Assembly: GCA_026418015.1 (NCBI GenBank)
Contig: JAOACE010000020.1
Location: forward strand, 1 to 64,000
Source of the DNA: Leptospiraceae bacterium
GTDB taxonomy: Bacteria > Spirochaetota > Leptospiria > Leptospirales > Leptonemataceae
Direction of reading: 5' to 3'
DNA: 64,000 nucleotides
This document shows positions 26,527 through 36,965 of this stretch, piece by piece. A program made the position numbers and the translations under genes. Every line of letters starts with the position of its first letter. Position 1 is the first letter of the stretch. The notes beneath the pieces were generated by a model. It was not told the origin of the DNA, made no database searches, and saw only the letters and a program-made list of their open reading frames with translations.

Positions 26527-27267
26527 ATGTTTATCAATATTTTGTTTATTATAATTGTTGCGATAATAATTTTATCACAAGCAATCAGGATACTTAAAGA
26601 ATACGAACGTGGTGTTATTTTTCGTTTAGGTAGGTTTAGTGGTGTTAAAGGACCGGGGTTGATATTACTAATTCCTGTCATCGATAAAATGGAAAAAGTA
26701 AGTTTAAGGACGGTTGCTTTAGATGTACCACCACAAGATGTAATCACAAAAGATAATGTTACAATCAAAGTTAATGCTGTTGTCTATTTTCGCGTAATGG
26801 ATCCCGAAAAAGCCATCATAGAAGTAGAAGATTACTTGTATGCTACATCTCAATTATGTCAGACCACTTTGAGATCGATTTTGGGCGAATCCGAATTAGA
26901 CGAAGTTCTTGCAAACCGGGAAAAAATTAATGCACACTTGCAAGAAGTCATCGACAAACAAACCGATGCATGGGGAATTAAAGTAAGCCTTGTAGAACTA
27001 AAACACATTGATTTACCTCAAGAGATGCAAAGAGCCATGGCAAAACAAGCAGAAGCAGAACGCGAAAGAAGAGCTAAAATCATTTCTTCCGAAGGTGAAT
27101 TCCAAGCATCCCAAAACCTTGCAGAAGCAGCGAAAGTAATCGAAAAACATCCTGTTGCAATACAACTAAGATTTTTGCAAACACTTGTAGAAGTAGCCGC
27201 AGATAAAAATTCTACTGTGGTATTCCCAATCCCTATCGAAATATTAGAATCTTTAAAGAGAAAATAA
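26527..27267 (+). CDS. Slipin (stomatin-like SPFH protein)
   Basis: 246 residues. One N-terminal membrane hairpin ([18 protein letters not shown]) is followed by the SPFH/band 7 domain: [24 protein letters not shown], and the helical region with [14 protein letters not shown] and [16 protein letters not shown]. It forms oligomers that organise membrane regions. It ends in [12 protein letters not shown], the type of C-terminal stretch that NfeD cleaves. It is coupled to nfeD. Confidence 0.93.
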   Translation: MFINILFIIIVAIIILSQAIRILKEYERGVIFRLGRFSGVKGPGLILLIPVIDKMEKVSLRTVALDVPPQDVITKDNVTIKVNAVVYFRVMDPEKAIIEVEDYLYATSQLCQTTLRSILGESELDEVLANREKINAHLQEVIDKQTDAWGIKVSLVELKHIDLPQEMQRAMAKQAEAERERRAKIISSEGEFQASQNLAEAAKVIEKHPVAIQLRFLQTLVEVAADKNSTVVFPIPIEILESLKRK

Positions 27268-27269
27268 TT

Positions 27270-27815
27270 TTATAACTTATTGATTTTTGCAAAAATTGAT
27301 GGGGTTGAATAAAAAATCAATTCGCTTTCTTCCCCATCCCATTTTATTACCATTAGGGAACTTTTTTTTAGTTTAAGGTTAAAGTTTAATATAGATTCTT
27401 TATAAATCAATTCTTCTAAACGAAAATCATATCGAATTTGATTACTCAATAAAGATAAAGCAAAACGACTTAGATCTGGTTCGTGTGTTATTATAGCAAT
27501 TTTATAATTTGAATTTATAATATCTTTATTTAAATATGCGCCCAAAATAAATAAGTAATCATAAACAGAAGCACCAGGGTTTAATTTAGAATACGAATCG
27601 ATTTTTTTAACCTTCCACTTTTTAGCAAAAATTTCTGCTGTTTCTACCGATCGCAAAGCTTCTGATGTTAAAATTGTATCGGGTTTAGAAAAAATTTTTG
27701 AACAAATTGAAGCAACTTTTTTAACCTTTTTTTGACCTTCTAATGTAAGCTTTCTTTCCAAATCGTTTAATGAACTATCTTCAGCTATACCATGTCGAAT
27801 TAAATAAAAATCCAT
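27270..27815 (-). CDS. sixA: Histidine phosphatase, SixA-like
   Basis: 181 residues. It starts with the phosphohistidine motif YLIRHGIAE; the catalytic His is about residue 8. LTSEALRSVETAEIF and a second catalytic His in IITHEPDLSRF follow. SixA dephosphorylates phosphohistidine proteins of phosphotransfer systems; here the target is unknown. It is convergent with the slipin gene, with two bases between the stops. Confidence 0.88.
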   Translation of the reverse strand: MDFYLIRHGIAEDSSLNDLERKLTLEGQKKVKKVASICSKIFSKPDTILTSEALRSVETAEIFAKKWKVKKIDSYSKLNPGASVYDYLFILGAYLNKDIINSNYKIAIITHEPDLSRFALSLLSNQIRYDFRLEELIYKESILNFNLKLKKSSLMVIKWDGEESELIFYSTPSIFAKINKL

Positions 27816-27904
27816 AGAAGAACCATTTATTTTATAATAATAAAAAATAAAGTATTTATCGAAAATTTTGATTTACGAATTTTTTTAAAAATAAAAAGTT
27901 AGTT

Positions 27905-28516
27905 ATGCTTTCTAAGATCACCAATGTTTTTTACGAAAGGATAATCAAACCTCTAAAAGAAGCACATTCTCCTCGGGAAGAAATTGCATTAGGAGCAGCT
28001 ATCGGTATGTTCTGGGCTCTTAATCCTTTAGTTGGGATACAAATGTATTTAACTACCGCGAATTGGTTAATTTTTAAACTCTTTAAAATTAGGTTTCACT
28101 TACCCATTGCAATAGCTATGGTTTGGATTACAAATCCCTTAACAGTTCCTTTTTTTTATTATGCATTCTACATTACAGGTATTTATTTTTTAAAGTTGAT
28201 CAATTTACATTACGAAATCCTATCTTTCGAAAAATTTAATATGATCATTCAGACTTCCAGTTCGATGGATTTTTTTGATGGTGTTTGGTTTTGGATCAAA
28301 TTCTTATTAGATGATTTTGGTATCCCTGCATTAGTTGGTGGACTAGTTTGGGCAATTCCTTCTGCTTTTGCTACGTATCCCTTCGTCTACAAATATATTA
28401 CAAAACATAGAACAGAATTAGCAAAAAAAGAAGGAATCACTTTGGAAGAATGGGAAAAAAGACATGTACATACCTTAAAAGAAATCATTCAACAAGAATT
28501 CTCGAAAAAAAGTTAA
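27905..28516 (+). CDS. DUF2062 membrane protein
   Basis: 203 residues. The DUF2062 pattern is SPREEIALGAAIGMFWALNP followed by membrane segments (to about 190), including MVWITNPLTVPFFYYAFYIT. Function unknown; the domain also appears beside glycosyltransferases. A TTGATT box lies 37 bases upstream of the ATG. It overlaps the end of rsmA by four bases in convergent orientation. Confidence 0.85.
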   Translation: MLSKITNVFYERIIKPLKEAHSPREEIALGAAIGMFWALNPLVGIQMYLTTANWLIFKLFKIRFHLPIAIAMVWITNPLTVPFFYYAFYITGIYFLKLINLHYEILSFEKFNMIIQTSSSMDFFDGVWFWIKFLLDDFGIPALVGGLVWAIPSAFATYPFVYKYITKHRTELAKKEGITLEEWEKRHVHTLKEIIQQEFSKKS

Positions 28517-29331
28517 TCCTTAGAAATTAAATTTACTAATTGATAGAAGGCTTCTTTTGGAATTTCTTCTGCCCTTTTTGTAAGATCTAAAGAAATGATT
28601 TCTGCTTTTTCTCTAAGAAGAGATATTGATATTAATTCATCACCTTTTTGCCAAGAATTGATCATCTTTTTTCTTTTAGAACGAAAACTCATGCGAAGAA
28701 TTTTTTCCAAAAGCTCTGGATTACATTTTGTTTCTCGGAAAACTTCTAGTTTAATTAGCATAGATTCTACTTGGGGTATGGGAAAAAAAGCATTTTTAGG
28801 TATAGAGAATAATTTGGATATTTTCGAAAAATTATTTAAATAAATCGAAATAGAATTATTTTCTTCTAAGAGTTTTTCCGCATATTCTTTTTGGACTAAA
28901 AATATACATATACCTGGCTTTTTCATCGATTTGATAGTATTGATTATAATATCGGTAGTTATATAATATGGCAGATTACCAATAATAAAATTAAAATCAT
29001 TAAGAGAATAGTTTTGAATATACTCCAAAATATCTATTTGATGAATACTCTGTTCTGGAAAATATTCATTTAAAATTTCACAAAGAACACGATCGATTTC
29101 TACAAGAACTAAGTCGTAATGATTTTTTAAATGAAAGGTTAAAGCACCAAATCCTGGTCCAATTTCTAACATTCTTGAATATTGAGGTATGCTCAATTGT
29201 ATTGCTTCTACAATTTTTATAATATAATTGGGATCGATTAAAAAATTCTGACCTAAGGACTTTCTTATATTTGCATTTTTTTGTTTAAGTGTATCGAGAA
29301 TCTTTGTTTTACTTAAAAAAGGATAATCCAT
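28513..29331 (-). CDS. rsmA: 16S rRNA dimethyladenosine transferase
   Basis: 272 residues. Dimethylates two adjacent adenosines in the 3' hairpin of 16S rRNA during small-subunit assembly. Motifs are KSLGQNFLIDPNYI at the N-terminus, SAM motif I LEIGPGFGALT, and the catalytic NLPYYIT. Normal length. Its start overlaps the end of the comEC gene by 23 bases on the same strand, so the two are co-transcribed. Confidence 0.95.
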   Translation of the reverse strand: MDYPFLSKTKILDTLKQKNANIRKSLGQNFLIDPNYIIKIVEAIQLSIPQYSRMLEIGPGFGALTFHLKNHYDLVLVEIDRVLCEILNEYFPEQSIHQIDILEYIQNYSLNDFNFIIGNLPYYITTDIIINTIKSMKKPGICIFLVQKEYAEKLLEENNSISIYLNNFSKISKLFSIPKNAFFPIPQVESMLIKLEVFRETKCNPELLEKILRMSFRSKRKKMINSWQKGDELISISLLREKAEIISLDLTKRAEEIPKEAFYQLVNLISKD

Positions 29332-31024
29332 AGATTATAAACAAACTTATTATATAAATTCCATAGACAATAAAAAAGTGATTTCTAAACTGATTTTCTA
29401 TTATTCTATTTTTTTTATAAAAATTTAGTAATAATAGAACGGCTAAAACCAATAAAATCGAGATAATAAAACCTAAATTCAAGGAATTTTTAAAATCTAT
29501 CCATAGACTAAAATTGCTTAAAATATGAATTGTTTTTATAATAAAAATAATAAAATAATCAATGATTTTCCAAACAAAGTTTAATAGAATATCAAAAAAA
29601 CTAAATGATTTTAACAACATTGTTGATATTATTACGATAAAAATTACTGGTAAAAATATACTCATTATCGGCACATAAATCATATTATAAATTGGAGAAA
29701 GAATTGGGTAACCTTTAAACACAAAAAACAACAAAGGCTGCAAGAAAAGAGAAGCACTAAAAGTAATTAAAAATTGAATCATAATAAATTTATATAAATA
29801 ATATTTTATATTTTCTTTATAGTTATACTTAGGATATTTATTCTCGTAGATAAAAATAGAATTGAGATCTTTAAAAATTAATAATATTCCTCCAACGGCT
29901 AAAAAAGACATGGTAGTAGATAAATTCACCACACTTTTGGGAAAAATCATTATCATTATTAGTAAAGTGTTAAGCAAAAGATCATAAACTAACAGCTTTC
30001 TTTTTACGATTAACAACAAAGTAATGGTGAGAATAAAAATATAAGCACGAATTAATGTAAAAGGAAAGTTCAACAACCAAAGATATAACAACAAAAATGG
30101 TAAAGTAATTATATAAGATAGAATATGTTTTTTACCCCATATTTTACTCAATGGATAATACATCACAAAAAACAATATTCCTAAGTGTAGTCCACTAGCA
30201 GCAAAGAGATGCAACAAGCCTAATTTTTTAATACTATTTTTATCTTCTCTATGCATCCAATTAGCATTACCAAACACTAGTCCCAATATAAGGTTTTGTG
30301 CATTTTCTGTGGATATTTTAGATTTAACGATATCGATAATTTCGTGTTTATATTCAAATTTTGTAGAATTATTACAATCAACGTTTAAAAGATTTTTTTC
30401 TTCTATTTTAAAAAAGTATTGAGCTTGATTTTTGATTAAATAAACAAAAAAATCATTTTTGGGTTCTAATGGGAAAAAGAATCGCTTTCCATAAAAAAAT
30501 ACCTCTATTTGGCAATCCTGCTCTAAATCTTTTTTTGGTAAACTTAATGCAGTTATGATTGCTCTATTTTTTATATCTTCTCGTATGGGCAATGGATTTT
30601 GATTTTTTTTGTACGGAACAACCTTCGTCACATAGAATTCTGTTAAATACATTCCTGGATAAAGCACATTAAGAATCTTTCCTTTACCATAAAGGGTATA
30701 ACCAAATCGATATAAAACAAGTTTCTGATAATCTTCTTTGGTAAAATATTGTTTATCTACTTCTTGTTTTTTTTCAGTAAATTCAAAAAACCTAGAAGAG
30801 CTATAAATAATAATTAAAACTAATAATACGTAAAGAAAATTTATTTTTTTTACAGGTACTAAAAGCCTTAAAAAGGTTATTTTTCGATAAAAAAGTAATA
30901 TTAACAATATTAATATGATTACTGATATAAACAAAAATAAAAAAATTTTAGAATCAAAATTGAATAAATAATAAATAAAATAAACCAATACAATTATGAT
31001 TTTCCAGTATAGTGTTGGCTTCAT
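29309..31024 (-). CDS. comEC: ComEC/Rec2 competence membrane channel
   Basis: 571 residues, with membrane segments at the N-terminus (about 8-65) and across the competence domain from about 240 onward. The competence motif LHLFAASGLHLGILFF is followed by LPFLLLYLWLL. The N-terminal DUF4131-like part lies between. The C-terminal metallo-beta-lactamase domain of longer ComEC proteins is missing, as in several spirochaetes and others. ComEC carries single-stranded DNA across the inner membrane. No other uptake genes besides the degenerate ComM relative are near; the type II secretion cluster next door may supply a pseudopilus. Confidence 0.88.
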   Translation of the reverse strand: MKPTLYWKIIIVLVYFIYYLFNFDSKIFLFLFISVIILILLILLFYRKITFLRLLVPVKKINFLYVLLVLIIIYSSSRFFEFTEKKQEVDKQYFTKEDYQKLVLYRFGYTLYGKGKILNVLYPGMYLTEFYVTKVVPYKKNQNPLPIREDIKNRAIITALSLPKKDLEQDCQIEVFFYGKRFFFPLEPKNDFFVYLIKNQAQYFFKIEEKNLLNVDCNNSTKFEYKHEIIDIVKSKISTENAQNLILGLVFGNANWMHREDKNSIKKLGLLHLFAASGLHLGILFFVMYYPLSKIWGKKHILSYIITLPFLLLYLWLLNFPFTLIRAYIFILTITLLLIVKRKLLVYDLLLNTLLIMIMIFPKSVVNLSTTMSFLAVGGILLIFKDLNSIFIYENKYPKYNYKENIKYYLYKFIMIQFLITFSASLFLQPLLFFVFKGYPILSPIYNMIYVPIMSIFLPVIFIVIISTMLLKSFSFFDILLNFVWKIIDYFIIFIIKTIHILSNFSLWIDFKNSLNLGFIISILLVLAVLLLLNFYKKNRIIENQFRNHFFIVYGIYIISLFIIYGLSFFK

Positions 31025-31110
31025 ACATAAATATAATCTCTATTTTATAAAAAATATTCTGATTTTTTTTGCAATGTTTTTATAATTTTGTAAAACAAAA
31101 AACGAAAAGA

Positions 31111-31116
31111 TTGACA
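31111..31116 (+). promoter_or_regulatory. -35 box (TTGACA) 35 bases before an ATG
   Basis: TTGACA followed by CAAAAAA, starting exactly 35 bases before the ATG at 31146. The same ten-base string recurs 35 bases before the ATG at 63077. The -10 region is poor, so it is recorded as a -35 element only. Confidence 0.35.
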
Positions 31117-31145
31117 CAAAAAATTCTAATAAATCTTTCTTCTAT

Positions 31146-31925
31146 ATGCCTTGGGATTTTAACACCAACAAGCCATATGGAGTTTTTAAAAAAATTCTTC
31201 TATCGCCAGAAGAACTAAAAAAAGAGGCAGAATTACTTAAACCTAAATTAAAAGATCTTTATAAAAAATTTAGAGAATCTTCTTTACCAGAACACAAAAT
31301 CGCATGGGATTTTTTTTCTATTTATTATACTAACAGAAATGCAAAAAAACTATATAACACAAAAGCACAAAAAATCGATTATAATCAAGATTTGATAAAT
31401 TTTTTAAAATCGGTTCGTTTTTACCGCGTACCAGATTCAATCCGTATAACATTTATAAACTGGATGGAAAACCGATGGAAAATAGTTTTATTAGATTATA
31501 ATCCAACAGCTTACGAAATGTTAAATTATCAAGCTAATGGTATAAGAATCGTAACAATTGATTGGGAAGCAGCAATAGAAGGAATTTTCGTATTTGGTAT
31601 AAGAGATGCTTTTGAACATTTTCTACACGATTTAGAACATAGCTATAATTTTTTTGCAGATTCTGTGGAATACGAAAAACAAACAAAATTCTTCGAATAT
31701 TTAAAAAATTTTTACCCAGAGATCGAAGATTTGTTAAAAATAAACCCTGATTTTGTACAAAAATGGGAATATTTAGTTTCGGATATGAATACACATCATC
31801 AACATTTAAAACATTATACCAAAGCTTTTCTATACGAATTAATAAAAGAAATCAATAAATTAAATTATAAAAATAATTATTATAATAAAATCATAAATTT
31901 ATTTAATAAAATTGAATCATTTTAG
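31146..31925 (+). CDS. Uncharacterised protein with HDxxH-x11-E motif
   Basis: 259 residues, no signal peptide or membrane segment, largely helical. The centre reads FEHFLHDLEHSYNFF, and an acidic residue follows so that HDLEH, 11 residues, Glu is present, the spacing of the zinc-ligand motif of Coq4 proteins. A second His cluster (THHQHLKHYTKA) lies near the C-terminus. Overall similarity to Coq4 was not evident, and the organism's quinone genes are not in view. A metal-binding helical protein is a fair description; more is not supported. It is convergent with the gspJ gene. Confidence 0.6.
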   Translation: MPWDFNTNKPYGVFKKILLSPEELKKEAELLKPKLKDLYKKFRESSLPEHKIAWDFFSIYYTNRNAKKLYNTKAQKIDYNQDLINFLKSVRFYRVPDSIRITFINWMENRWKIVLLDYNPTAYEMLNYQANGIRIVTIDWEAAIEGIFVFGIRDAFEHFLHDLEHSYNFFADSVEYEKQTKFFEYLKNFYPEIEDLLKINPDFVQKWEYLVSDMNTHHQHLKHYTKAFLYELIKEINKLNYKNNYYNKIINLFNKIESF

Positions 31926-32537
31926 ATATAACCCAGGTATAGCTATTGTTTCTAATACTTCGTCTTTTCCTTCGCTTTTAATAATAATCTGGATTTTTAC
32001 CAATCGTGGTATTCTTCGAGTAGCCTTAGAACTCCAATTATCTTGCCAATCCACCCCATTTAGCGAATAACTTAACTGGAAGGATTTTACATTATCTAAT
32101 AGTAAATAATGATTTCCACCCACATAAGGCTGATCATCTACTATTTGATCTTCGCGAATATAAATTTTGTTATCTTTAAAATAATAAGAAACTTCTTTAA
32201 CAATACCACCCCCTGCTAACGGAGAACCAGTAGAAACCGTAGTCAATGTCAGTTGATCTTTTCTTTCGCCTTCGTTTCCATTGCTTTTTCCAAAAAAAAC
32301 AGTTTTTTCTATCTCGGGAAAATAAAAGGTCATTCGGATGGAATTTTGTATTAAGTTTAATGTTAATAAAGCTTTGGAACGATTTTGACTAAGAGGGATT
32401 GTATTTTTTGCAATTTTAGAAACAGTAAAATTTACGCTAAACATTACAATAAATAATATAGACATTGTTGCAATTACAAGAGCTAATTCAATCAGAGTAA
32501 AACCTGATCTTATTTTATAAAATTTATTTATTTTCAT
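31917..32537 (-). CDS. gspJ: Type II secretion minor pseudopilin GspJ-like
   Basis: 206 residues. Prepilin signal ending in SG before FTLIELALVIATMSILFIV: cleavage after Gly, Phe+1 and the conserved Glu5. The rest (IRMTFYFPEIEKTVFF, YYFKDNKIYIRED, FQLSYSLNGVDWQDNW) has the GspJ layout. It is the last gene of the cluster and overlaps gspI by four bases. It forms part of the tip of the secretion pseudopilus. Confidence 0.8.
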   Translation of the reverse strand: MKINKFYKIRSGFTLIELALVIATMSILFIVMFSVNFTVSKIAKNTIPLSQNRSKALLTLNLIQNSIRMTFYFPEIEKTVFFGKSNGNEGERKDQLTLTTVSTGSPLAGGGIVKEVSYYFKDNKIYIREDQIVDDQPYVGGNHYLLLDNVKSFQLSYSLNGVDWQDNWSSKATRRIPRLVKIQIIIKSEGKDEVLETIAIPGLYLK

Positions 32538-33070
32538 ATTTTTTTGGCAGATTTAAAGGATTCTAATTCGTAGGTATTTTTATTTTTTTCATCGATGGGA
32601 AATGTAATTATAATACGAATACGATATAAGGGAATAAGTCCTCCTGTCTCTGTTGTATTTTGTCCAGCTTTTTGTTGTCCTTTAAAGTTTTGAACACCCG
32701 TTGGGAGTTGATCATCAACATTTACTGCACTTTCTAACGATCCTGTTTGAGATATTTTCGCAATATCTACATTTTCTTCTTTTATAATTAATTCGTATTC
32801 AAAGCCTTTGTAGAGGGGAATATCTATTTCGCCTTTTTGGTTTGTTGGTTCTAATGTAGGCATGCTTAAAACTTGGGTCATTTTGGCTCGTGCTAAATTC
32901 GACGCTAACTCTAATTTTTGAGATTTTAATTGCATTCTATAAGCAGAAGAAATAAGTCCAAGTACTGCCATAGATATGGTAGCAGCAACGCTTAATGCTA
33001 ATGCTACTTCTATTAGAGATACACCTTTTTTAAAATTCTTTTCCTTTATCTTCTTCCAAAAGCTTTTCAT
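32534..33070 (-). CDS. gspI: Type II secretion minor pseudopilin GspI-like
   Basis: 178 residues. Prepilin motif KKGVSLIEVALALSVAATIS with Glu5, then a short membrane helix. The later part contains a Gln/Gly-rich insert (GVQNFKGQQKAGQNTTETGG). Assignment to GspI rather than GspH rests on gene order and on the short spacing between helix and 'KSQKLELASNLARAKM', usual in GspI. It overlaps gspH by 41 bases and gspJ by 4, so translation is coupled. Confidence 0.75.
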   Translation of the reverse strand: MKSFWKKIKEKNFKKGVSLIEVALALSVAATISMAVLGLISSAYRMQLKSQKLELASNLARAKMTQVLSMPTLEPTNQKGEIDIPLYKGFEYELIIKEENVDIAKISQTGSLESAVNVDDQLPTGVQNFKGQQKAGQNTTETGGLIPLYRIRIIITFPIDEKNKNTYELESFKSAKKI

Positions 33071-33572
33071 AGGTTTCTTCTTGCAAATATTCGCCTTTTT
33101 TTATGATTGCGTATTTATCGTATCTTGGATAGATGACTGTATTTTTTATGTTATTTTCTGATCCAAAATATATATAGATTTCGTCGTTAAAACCTTGGGG
33201 ATAAAAATTAATCGTTATCTTCCCCGAATCAATTCTTTGTCCCGAAAAGGTTTTTATATAAATAATGCGATTCGTAATAAAAAGTTTTCTTTCTACAATG
33301 GGTTGATTTTCTAATTCTTTGTTTCTAATTTTTCTGTATATGATGTACCTATTTTCGTCTAAATCAAATTCCATGTAAATAATTTGACCAGACTTAATAG
33401 CAGTTCTTTTTGCTAATGAATACATGTCTTTAAGAATACCCGCTTCCCCTTCGGTGGTTTTAAATATCGAAAAATTTTGAACAAGAGAAAACACTATGCT
33501 TAGGAGAAGTGACATAAGAAAAATAACAATAGCCATTTCGACTATTGTTACCCCTTTTCTTGGATAGTTCAT
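33030..33572 (-). CDS. gspH: Type II secretion minor pseudopilin GspH-like
   Basis: 180 residues. Prepilin motif RKGVTIVEMAIVIFLMSLLL with Glu5. The middle reads LAKRTAIKSGQIIYMEFDL and matches the GspH/FimT pattern of an alpha segment followed by beta strands. It lies between gspG and gspI with a 15-base gap to gspG. Confidence 0.75.
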   Translation of the reverse strand: MNYPRKGVTIVEMAIVIFLMSLLLSIVFSLVQNFSIFKTTEGEAGILKDMYSLAKRTAIKSGQIIYMEFDLDENRYIIYRKIRNKELENQPIVERKLFITNRIIYIKTFSGQRIDSGKITINFYPQGFNDEIYIYFGSENNIKNTVIYPRYDKYAIIKKGEYLQEETYEKLLEEDKGKEF

Positions 33573-33587
33573 TGAATCAAAAAAACA

Positions 33588-34028
33588 TTATTTTAACCAA
33601 TCTGGCCAACTGGATTTATCGTCTATGTAAAAATCTTGGTTTTCGCCTTCTCCTCCTACTTGACCATCTTTACCATAACTACAAATATGTAAACGACCAG
33701 ATGTATCTGAGCACATTACATAAAATCTATTCCAAGGATCTTTTAGTGTCTCTTCGTCGACGGGATCCCAATTGGAACCTTCTTGCTTTTTAGTTAGAAT
33801 TTCTAAACTATCTCCATCGTTTAAAGGTGCCACTTCTTCTTCGTATTTTTGTACCAATATGGGAAGTTGTTTAGCCTGAACCTGTTTTACTTTTAACTTT
33901 TTTGCTTTATCTACTACACTAATATCTAAATTTGCATATACAATTCCAATAATTATCCCTAGTACCAATAGCACTAAGGCTAATTCAAACAATGTTAATC
34001 CTTTTCTTATATTATGTTTTAATTTCAT
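33588..34028 (-). CDS. gspG: Type II secretion major pseudopilin GspG
   Basis: 146 residues. Prepilin motif RKGLTLFELALVLLVLGIII with Glu5. The C-terminal part has the GspG signature: DPWNRFYVM, then ICSYGKDGQVGGEGENQDF, the calcium-binding loop region. It is the main subunit of the pseudopilus that pushes substrates through the outer-membrane secretin. It follows gspF by 42 bases. Confidence 0.88.
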   Translation of the reverse strand: MKLKHNIRKGLTLFELALVLLVLGIIIGIVYANLDISVVDKAKKLKVKQVQAKQLPILVQKYEEEVAPLNDGDSLEILTKKQEGSNWDPVDEETLKDPWNRFYVMCSDTSGRLHICSYGKDGQVGGEGENQDFYIDDKSSWPDWLK

Positions 34029-34070
34029 ACATCATAAATAAATTTTTTTGATTATAATTTCAACTTTTTT

Positions 34071-35297
34071 TTAGATTTCTATGTATCTTGTTAGATTATA
34101 AATCGGAAGTAAGATTGCCGACATGATAATAGCAATCATTCCACCCATAAGAACTATCATTGCTGGTTCGATTAAGGTAGAAAATCTTTGAATTACTGCA
34201 TCAACCTCATCATCCAATATATCCGCTATTTTTAAAACCATGTTAGACAAGCTATCAGAAGATTCTCCAGCAGAAAGCATCCCTTTTACCATAAAAGTCA
34301 TAATTCGCGAATTTTGAAAAGCTTCCGATATTTTACTACCTTCTTTTATTTTATCAATTGCTTCTTGAATTTCTTTTTCGAAAATTTTATGATTCACAAT
34401 CTTGGAAACAATTTGCAGCGCAGTTATAAGTGGAACGCGATTTTCCAACATTACTCCTAGATTACGCGAAAATCTTGCAAGTACGACTTTTTGTATCAAA
34501 GAACCTAATATGGGTATCTTTAAAATAAAATTTTCGAATTTGATTCTTCCCGCTTCTGTGTTATACCATTTTACAAAAAAATATGTGGATATAATTCCAA
34601 TAGCAATAGGAAGGATGATTTTCCAAGAAACAAAAATCCCCGAAATACCAATCACGATTCGCGTTATCAATGGAAGCTCTACGTTTAACTGAACAAACAT
34701 TTCCTGAATCTGAGGAATAACAACTGATAATAGAAAGGTCATAATTCCACCCAAAAAAAATAACATAATTAATGGATAAAACAGAGCAGTAATGACTTTA
34801 TTTCTTAAACGCAAATTGGCTTCTTCTAAATCTGCAAGTCGGATTAATGCACGTTCATAAGTACCTGTTTGTTCACCAACTTGGATAAGATTTGCATAAA
34901 CATCGGGGAAAATTGCAGGATGTTTAGATATTGCTTTGGATAAGGATTCTCCTTCTAGTACATCACTTTTTATTTCTATCAAAGCTTTTTTTAAATAAAG
35001 ATTTTCTGTTTGTTCGATAATATTCGTTAGGGATTTATCGAGAGGTAGACCAGCATCTAACAATGTTCCCAGTTCTCGTGCAAAGAGAGCTACATCTTTA
35101 CGTGGTACACGATACAAAAATTTTGTTAAAATTGGAAATAATTCGCGTTCTCTTTTTTCAATATCTTCTTCGAGTGTTTTTACATATAAGTTTTGTTGTC
35201 TTAAAATTCTTCTAGCTTGTGTAGCCGATGGAGCATCTAAGATTCCCTTGGTTTGTTTTCCTTTACGATCTATGGCTATATATTTATAAACTGGCAT
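34071..35297 (-). CDS. gspF: Type II secretion inner-membrane protein GspF
   Basis: About 408 residues. Starts [18 protein letters not shown], typical of GspF. Two homologous cytoplasmic domains (LARELGTLLDAGLPLDKSL, later FSRNLGVMLENRVPLITAL) and three membrane segments are visible. The ATG at 35297 overlaps the gspE stop (ATGA); the open frame extends two codons further to a TTG. Confidence 0.93.
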   Translation of the reverse strand: MPVYKYIAIDRKGKQTKGILDAPSATQARRILRQQNLYVKTLEEDIEKRERELFPILTKFLYRVPRKDVALFARELGTLLDAGLPLDKSLTNIIEQTENLYLKKALIEIKSDVLEGESLSKAISKHPAIFPDVYANLIQVGEQTGTYERALIRLADLEEANLRLRNKVITALFYPLIMLFFLGGIMTFLLSVVIPQIQEMFVQLNVELPLITRIVIGISGIFVSWKIILPIAIGIISTYFFVKWYNTEAGRIKFENFILKIPILGSLIQKVVLARFSRNLGVMLENRVPLITALQIVSKIVNHKIFEKEIQEAIDKIKEGSKISEAFQNSRIMTFMVKGMLSAGESSDSLSNMVLKIADILDDEVDAVIQRFSTLIEPAMIVLMGGMIAIIMSAILLPIYNLTRYIEI

Positions 35298-36964
35298 CAG
35301 CAAACTCTTAATACTTCTTCTGGTGTAGTTATTCCATCAATAATTTTTCTTTTGCCGTACTCGAATAAAGTAATTAACCCTTCTTTTAGAGCAATTTCTT
35401 TTAAGGATTCGGAATCCAACCCCCTTAATACACCTTTTTGGATTGCAGGAGTCATAAGCATAAACTCGTAGATTCCTGTCCTTCCCCTATAACCAGTCTG
35501 AACACATTTTTCGCAACCAGCACCTCGATAAAATCTTTTATTACGAAATTGGGCTGGATCAATTTTTAAATCTTCTAATACATCAATCGAAGGAATATAA
35601 GATTCTTTACAATTGTCACAAATCACACGTACCAATCGTTGAGCAATAACAGCTCGAACACTACTTGTTATTAGATAAGGATCAATGCCCATATCTACCA
35701 ATCTCGTAACCGCAGAGGGTGCATCGTTTGTATGTAATGTTGATAAAACTAAATGCCCTGTTAACGCTGCTTGTATAGCAATTCGTGCTGTTTCTTGATC
35801 TCGTATTTCCCCAACCATAATGATGTCGGGGTCTTGTCTTAACATGGTTCGTAGAATATTTGCAAAAGTTAAACCAATTTTATCATGTACCTGTGTTTGT
35901 GCTACCCCTTCTAATTCATATTCGATAGGATCTTCTGCCGTCATGATGTTAACAGATTCTTTATTTAATTCTTTTAAGATCGAATATAATGTAGTGGATT
36001 TACCAGAACCAGTTGGACCTGTAACAAGAATAATACCGTTTGTCTGAGATATAACTTTGTTTATTTGTGTGAGAATATCCTCATAAATACCTAAATTATA
36101 CAGGTTAAATTCAATATCCGATTTATTCAATAATCGCATTACTATTTTTTCGCCATGTCTTGTAGGTAAGGTAGATACTCTTATATCGATATCTTTTCCC
36201 GAAAGCTTAATTTTAATTCTTCCATCTTGGGGTAAGCGATTTTCTGCAATATTCATATTCGCCATAATTTTTATACGAGAAACAACACCAGCATGTGCAA
36301 CCTTTGGTGGTGTTAAACGTTTATGTAATAAACCATCAATTCTAAAACGAACAACAAAGTTTTTTTCGTATGGTTCAATGTGAATATCCGAAGCACGTTC
36401 TTGAATTGCTTGTGTTAGGATTGCATTCACCATTCTTATAATAGGTGCTTCGTTCGCTAAATCTAATGTGTCTTCTAATTGAGAAAATTCAGAATATTCA
36501 TCCTGCATTCCTTCTACAACTTCGTCAGCCGATACCTTTTGGAAATGAGTATGAAAGATTCTTACAATTTCTGCTTCTGGGGCTAATACAAAATATACGC
36601 GATAATCTTTTAGTATATTTCTTATATCGTCTTGCACATGAACCTTTTCTGGATCAGAAATTGCAACATAGATCATTCTTTTAGATTCTTTATAATCAAA
36701 AGGTGCGATTTTAAATTTTTCAATGATGGATTGGGGAATTTTTTGAAAAACTGAATGAGATCGAAATTCGAGTTTAGGATAAAACTCATAACCATATTGT
36801 TTTGCTAATATTTTTAGAATATCATTCTCGGAGACCAATCCCTTTCTTTGTAGGATCTGCCCCAATTTTAAAGGAGATTTTTCTTTAATCTTTAAAACTT
36901 CTGTTAACTCTTCTTGATCGATTAACCCTTCTTCTAAAAGTAATTCTCCTAATTGTTTTTTCAT
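35297..36964 (-). CDS. gspE: Type II secretion ATPase GspE
   Basis: 555 residues. An N-terminal domain of the GspE-N type ([19 protein letters not shown]) binds GspL in systems that have it. The ATPase core has Walker [10 protein letters not shown], an Asp-box, Walker [12 protein letters not shown] and a His box. A zinc-binding CxxC...CxxC module ([20 protein letters not shown]) identifies GspE/PilB rather than PilT. It drives pseudopilus assembly from the cytoplasm. It follows gspD by one base. Confidence 0.94.
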   Translation of the reverse strand: MKKQLGELLLEEGLIDQEELTEVLKIKEKSPLKLGQILQRKGLVSENDILKILAKQYGYEFYPKLEFRSHSVFQKIPQSIIEKFKIAPFDYKESKRMIYVAISDPEKVHVQDDIRNILKDYRVYFVLAPEAEIVRIFHTHFQKVSADEVVEGMQDEYSEFSQLEDTLDLANEAPIIRMVNAILTQAIQERASDIHIEPYEKNFVVRFRIDGLLHKRLTPPKVAHAGVVSRIKIMANMNIAENRLPQDGRIKIKLSGKDIDIRVSTLPTRHGEKIVMRLLNKSDIEFNLYNLGIYEDILTQINKVISQTNGIILVTGPTGSGKSTTLYSILKELNKESVNIMTAEDPIEYELEGVAQTQVHDKIGLTFANILRTMLRQDPDIIMVGEIRDQETARIAIQAALTGHLVLSTLHTNDAPSAVTRLVDMGIDPYLITSSVRAVIAQRLVRVICDNCKESYIPSIDVLEDLKIDPAQFRNKRFYRGAGCEKCVQTGYRGRTGIYEFMLMTPAIQKGVLRGLDSESLKEIALKEGLITLFEYGKRKIIDGITTPEEVLRVC

Positions 36965-36965
36965 A

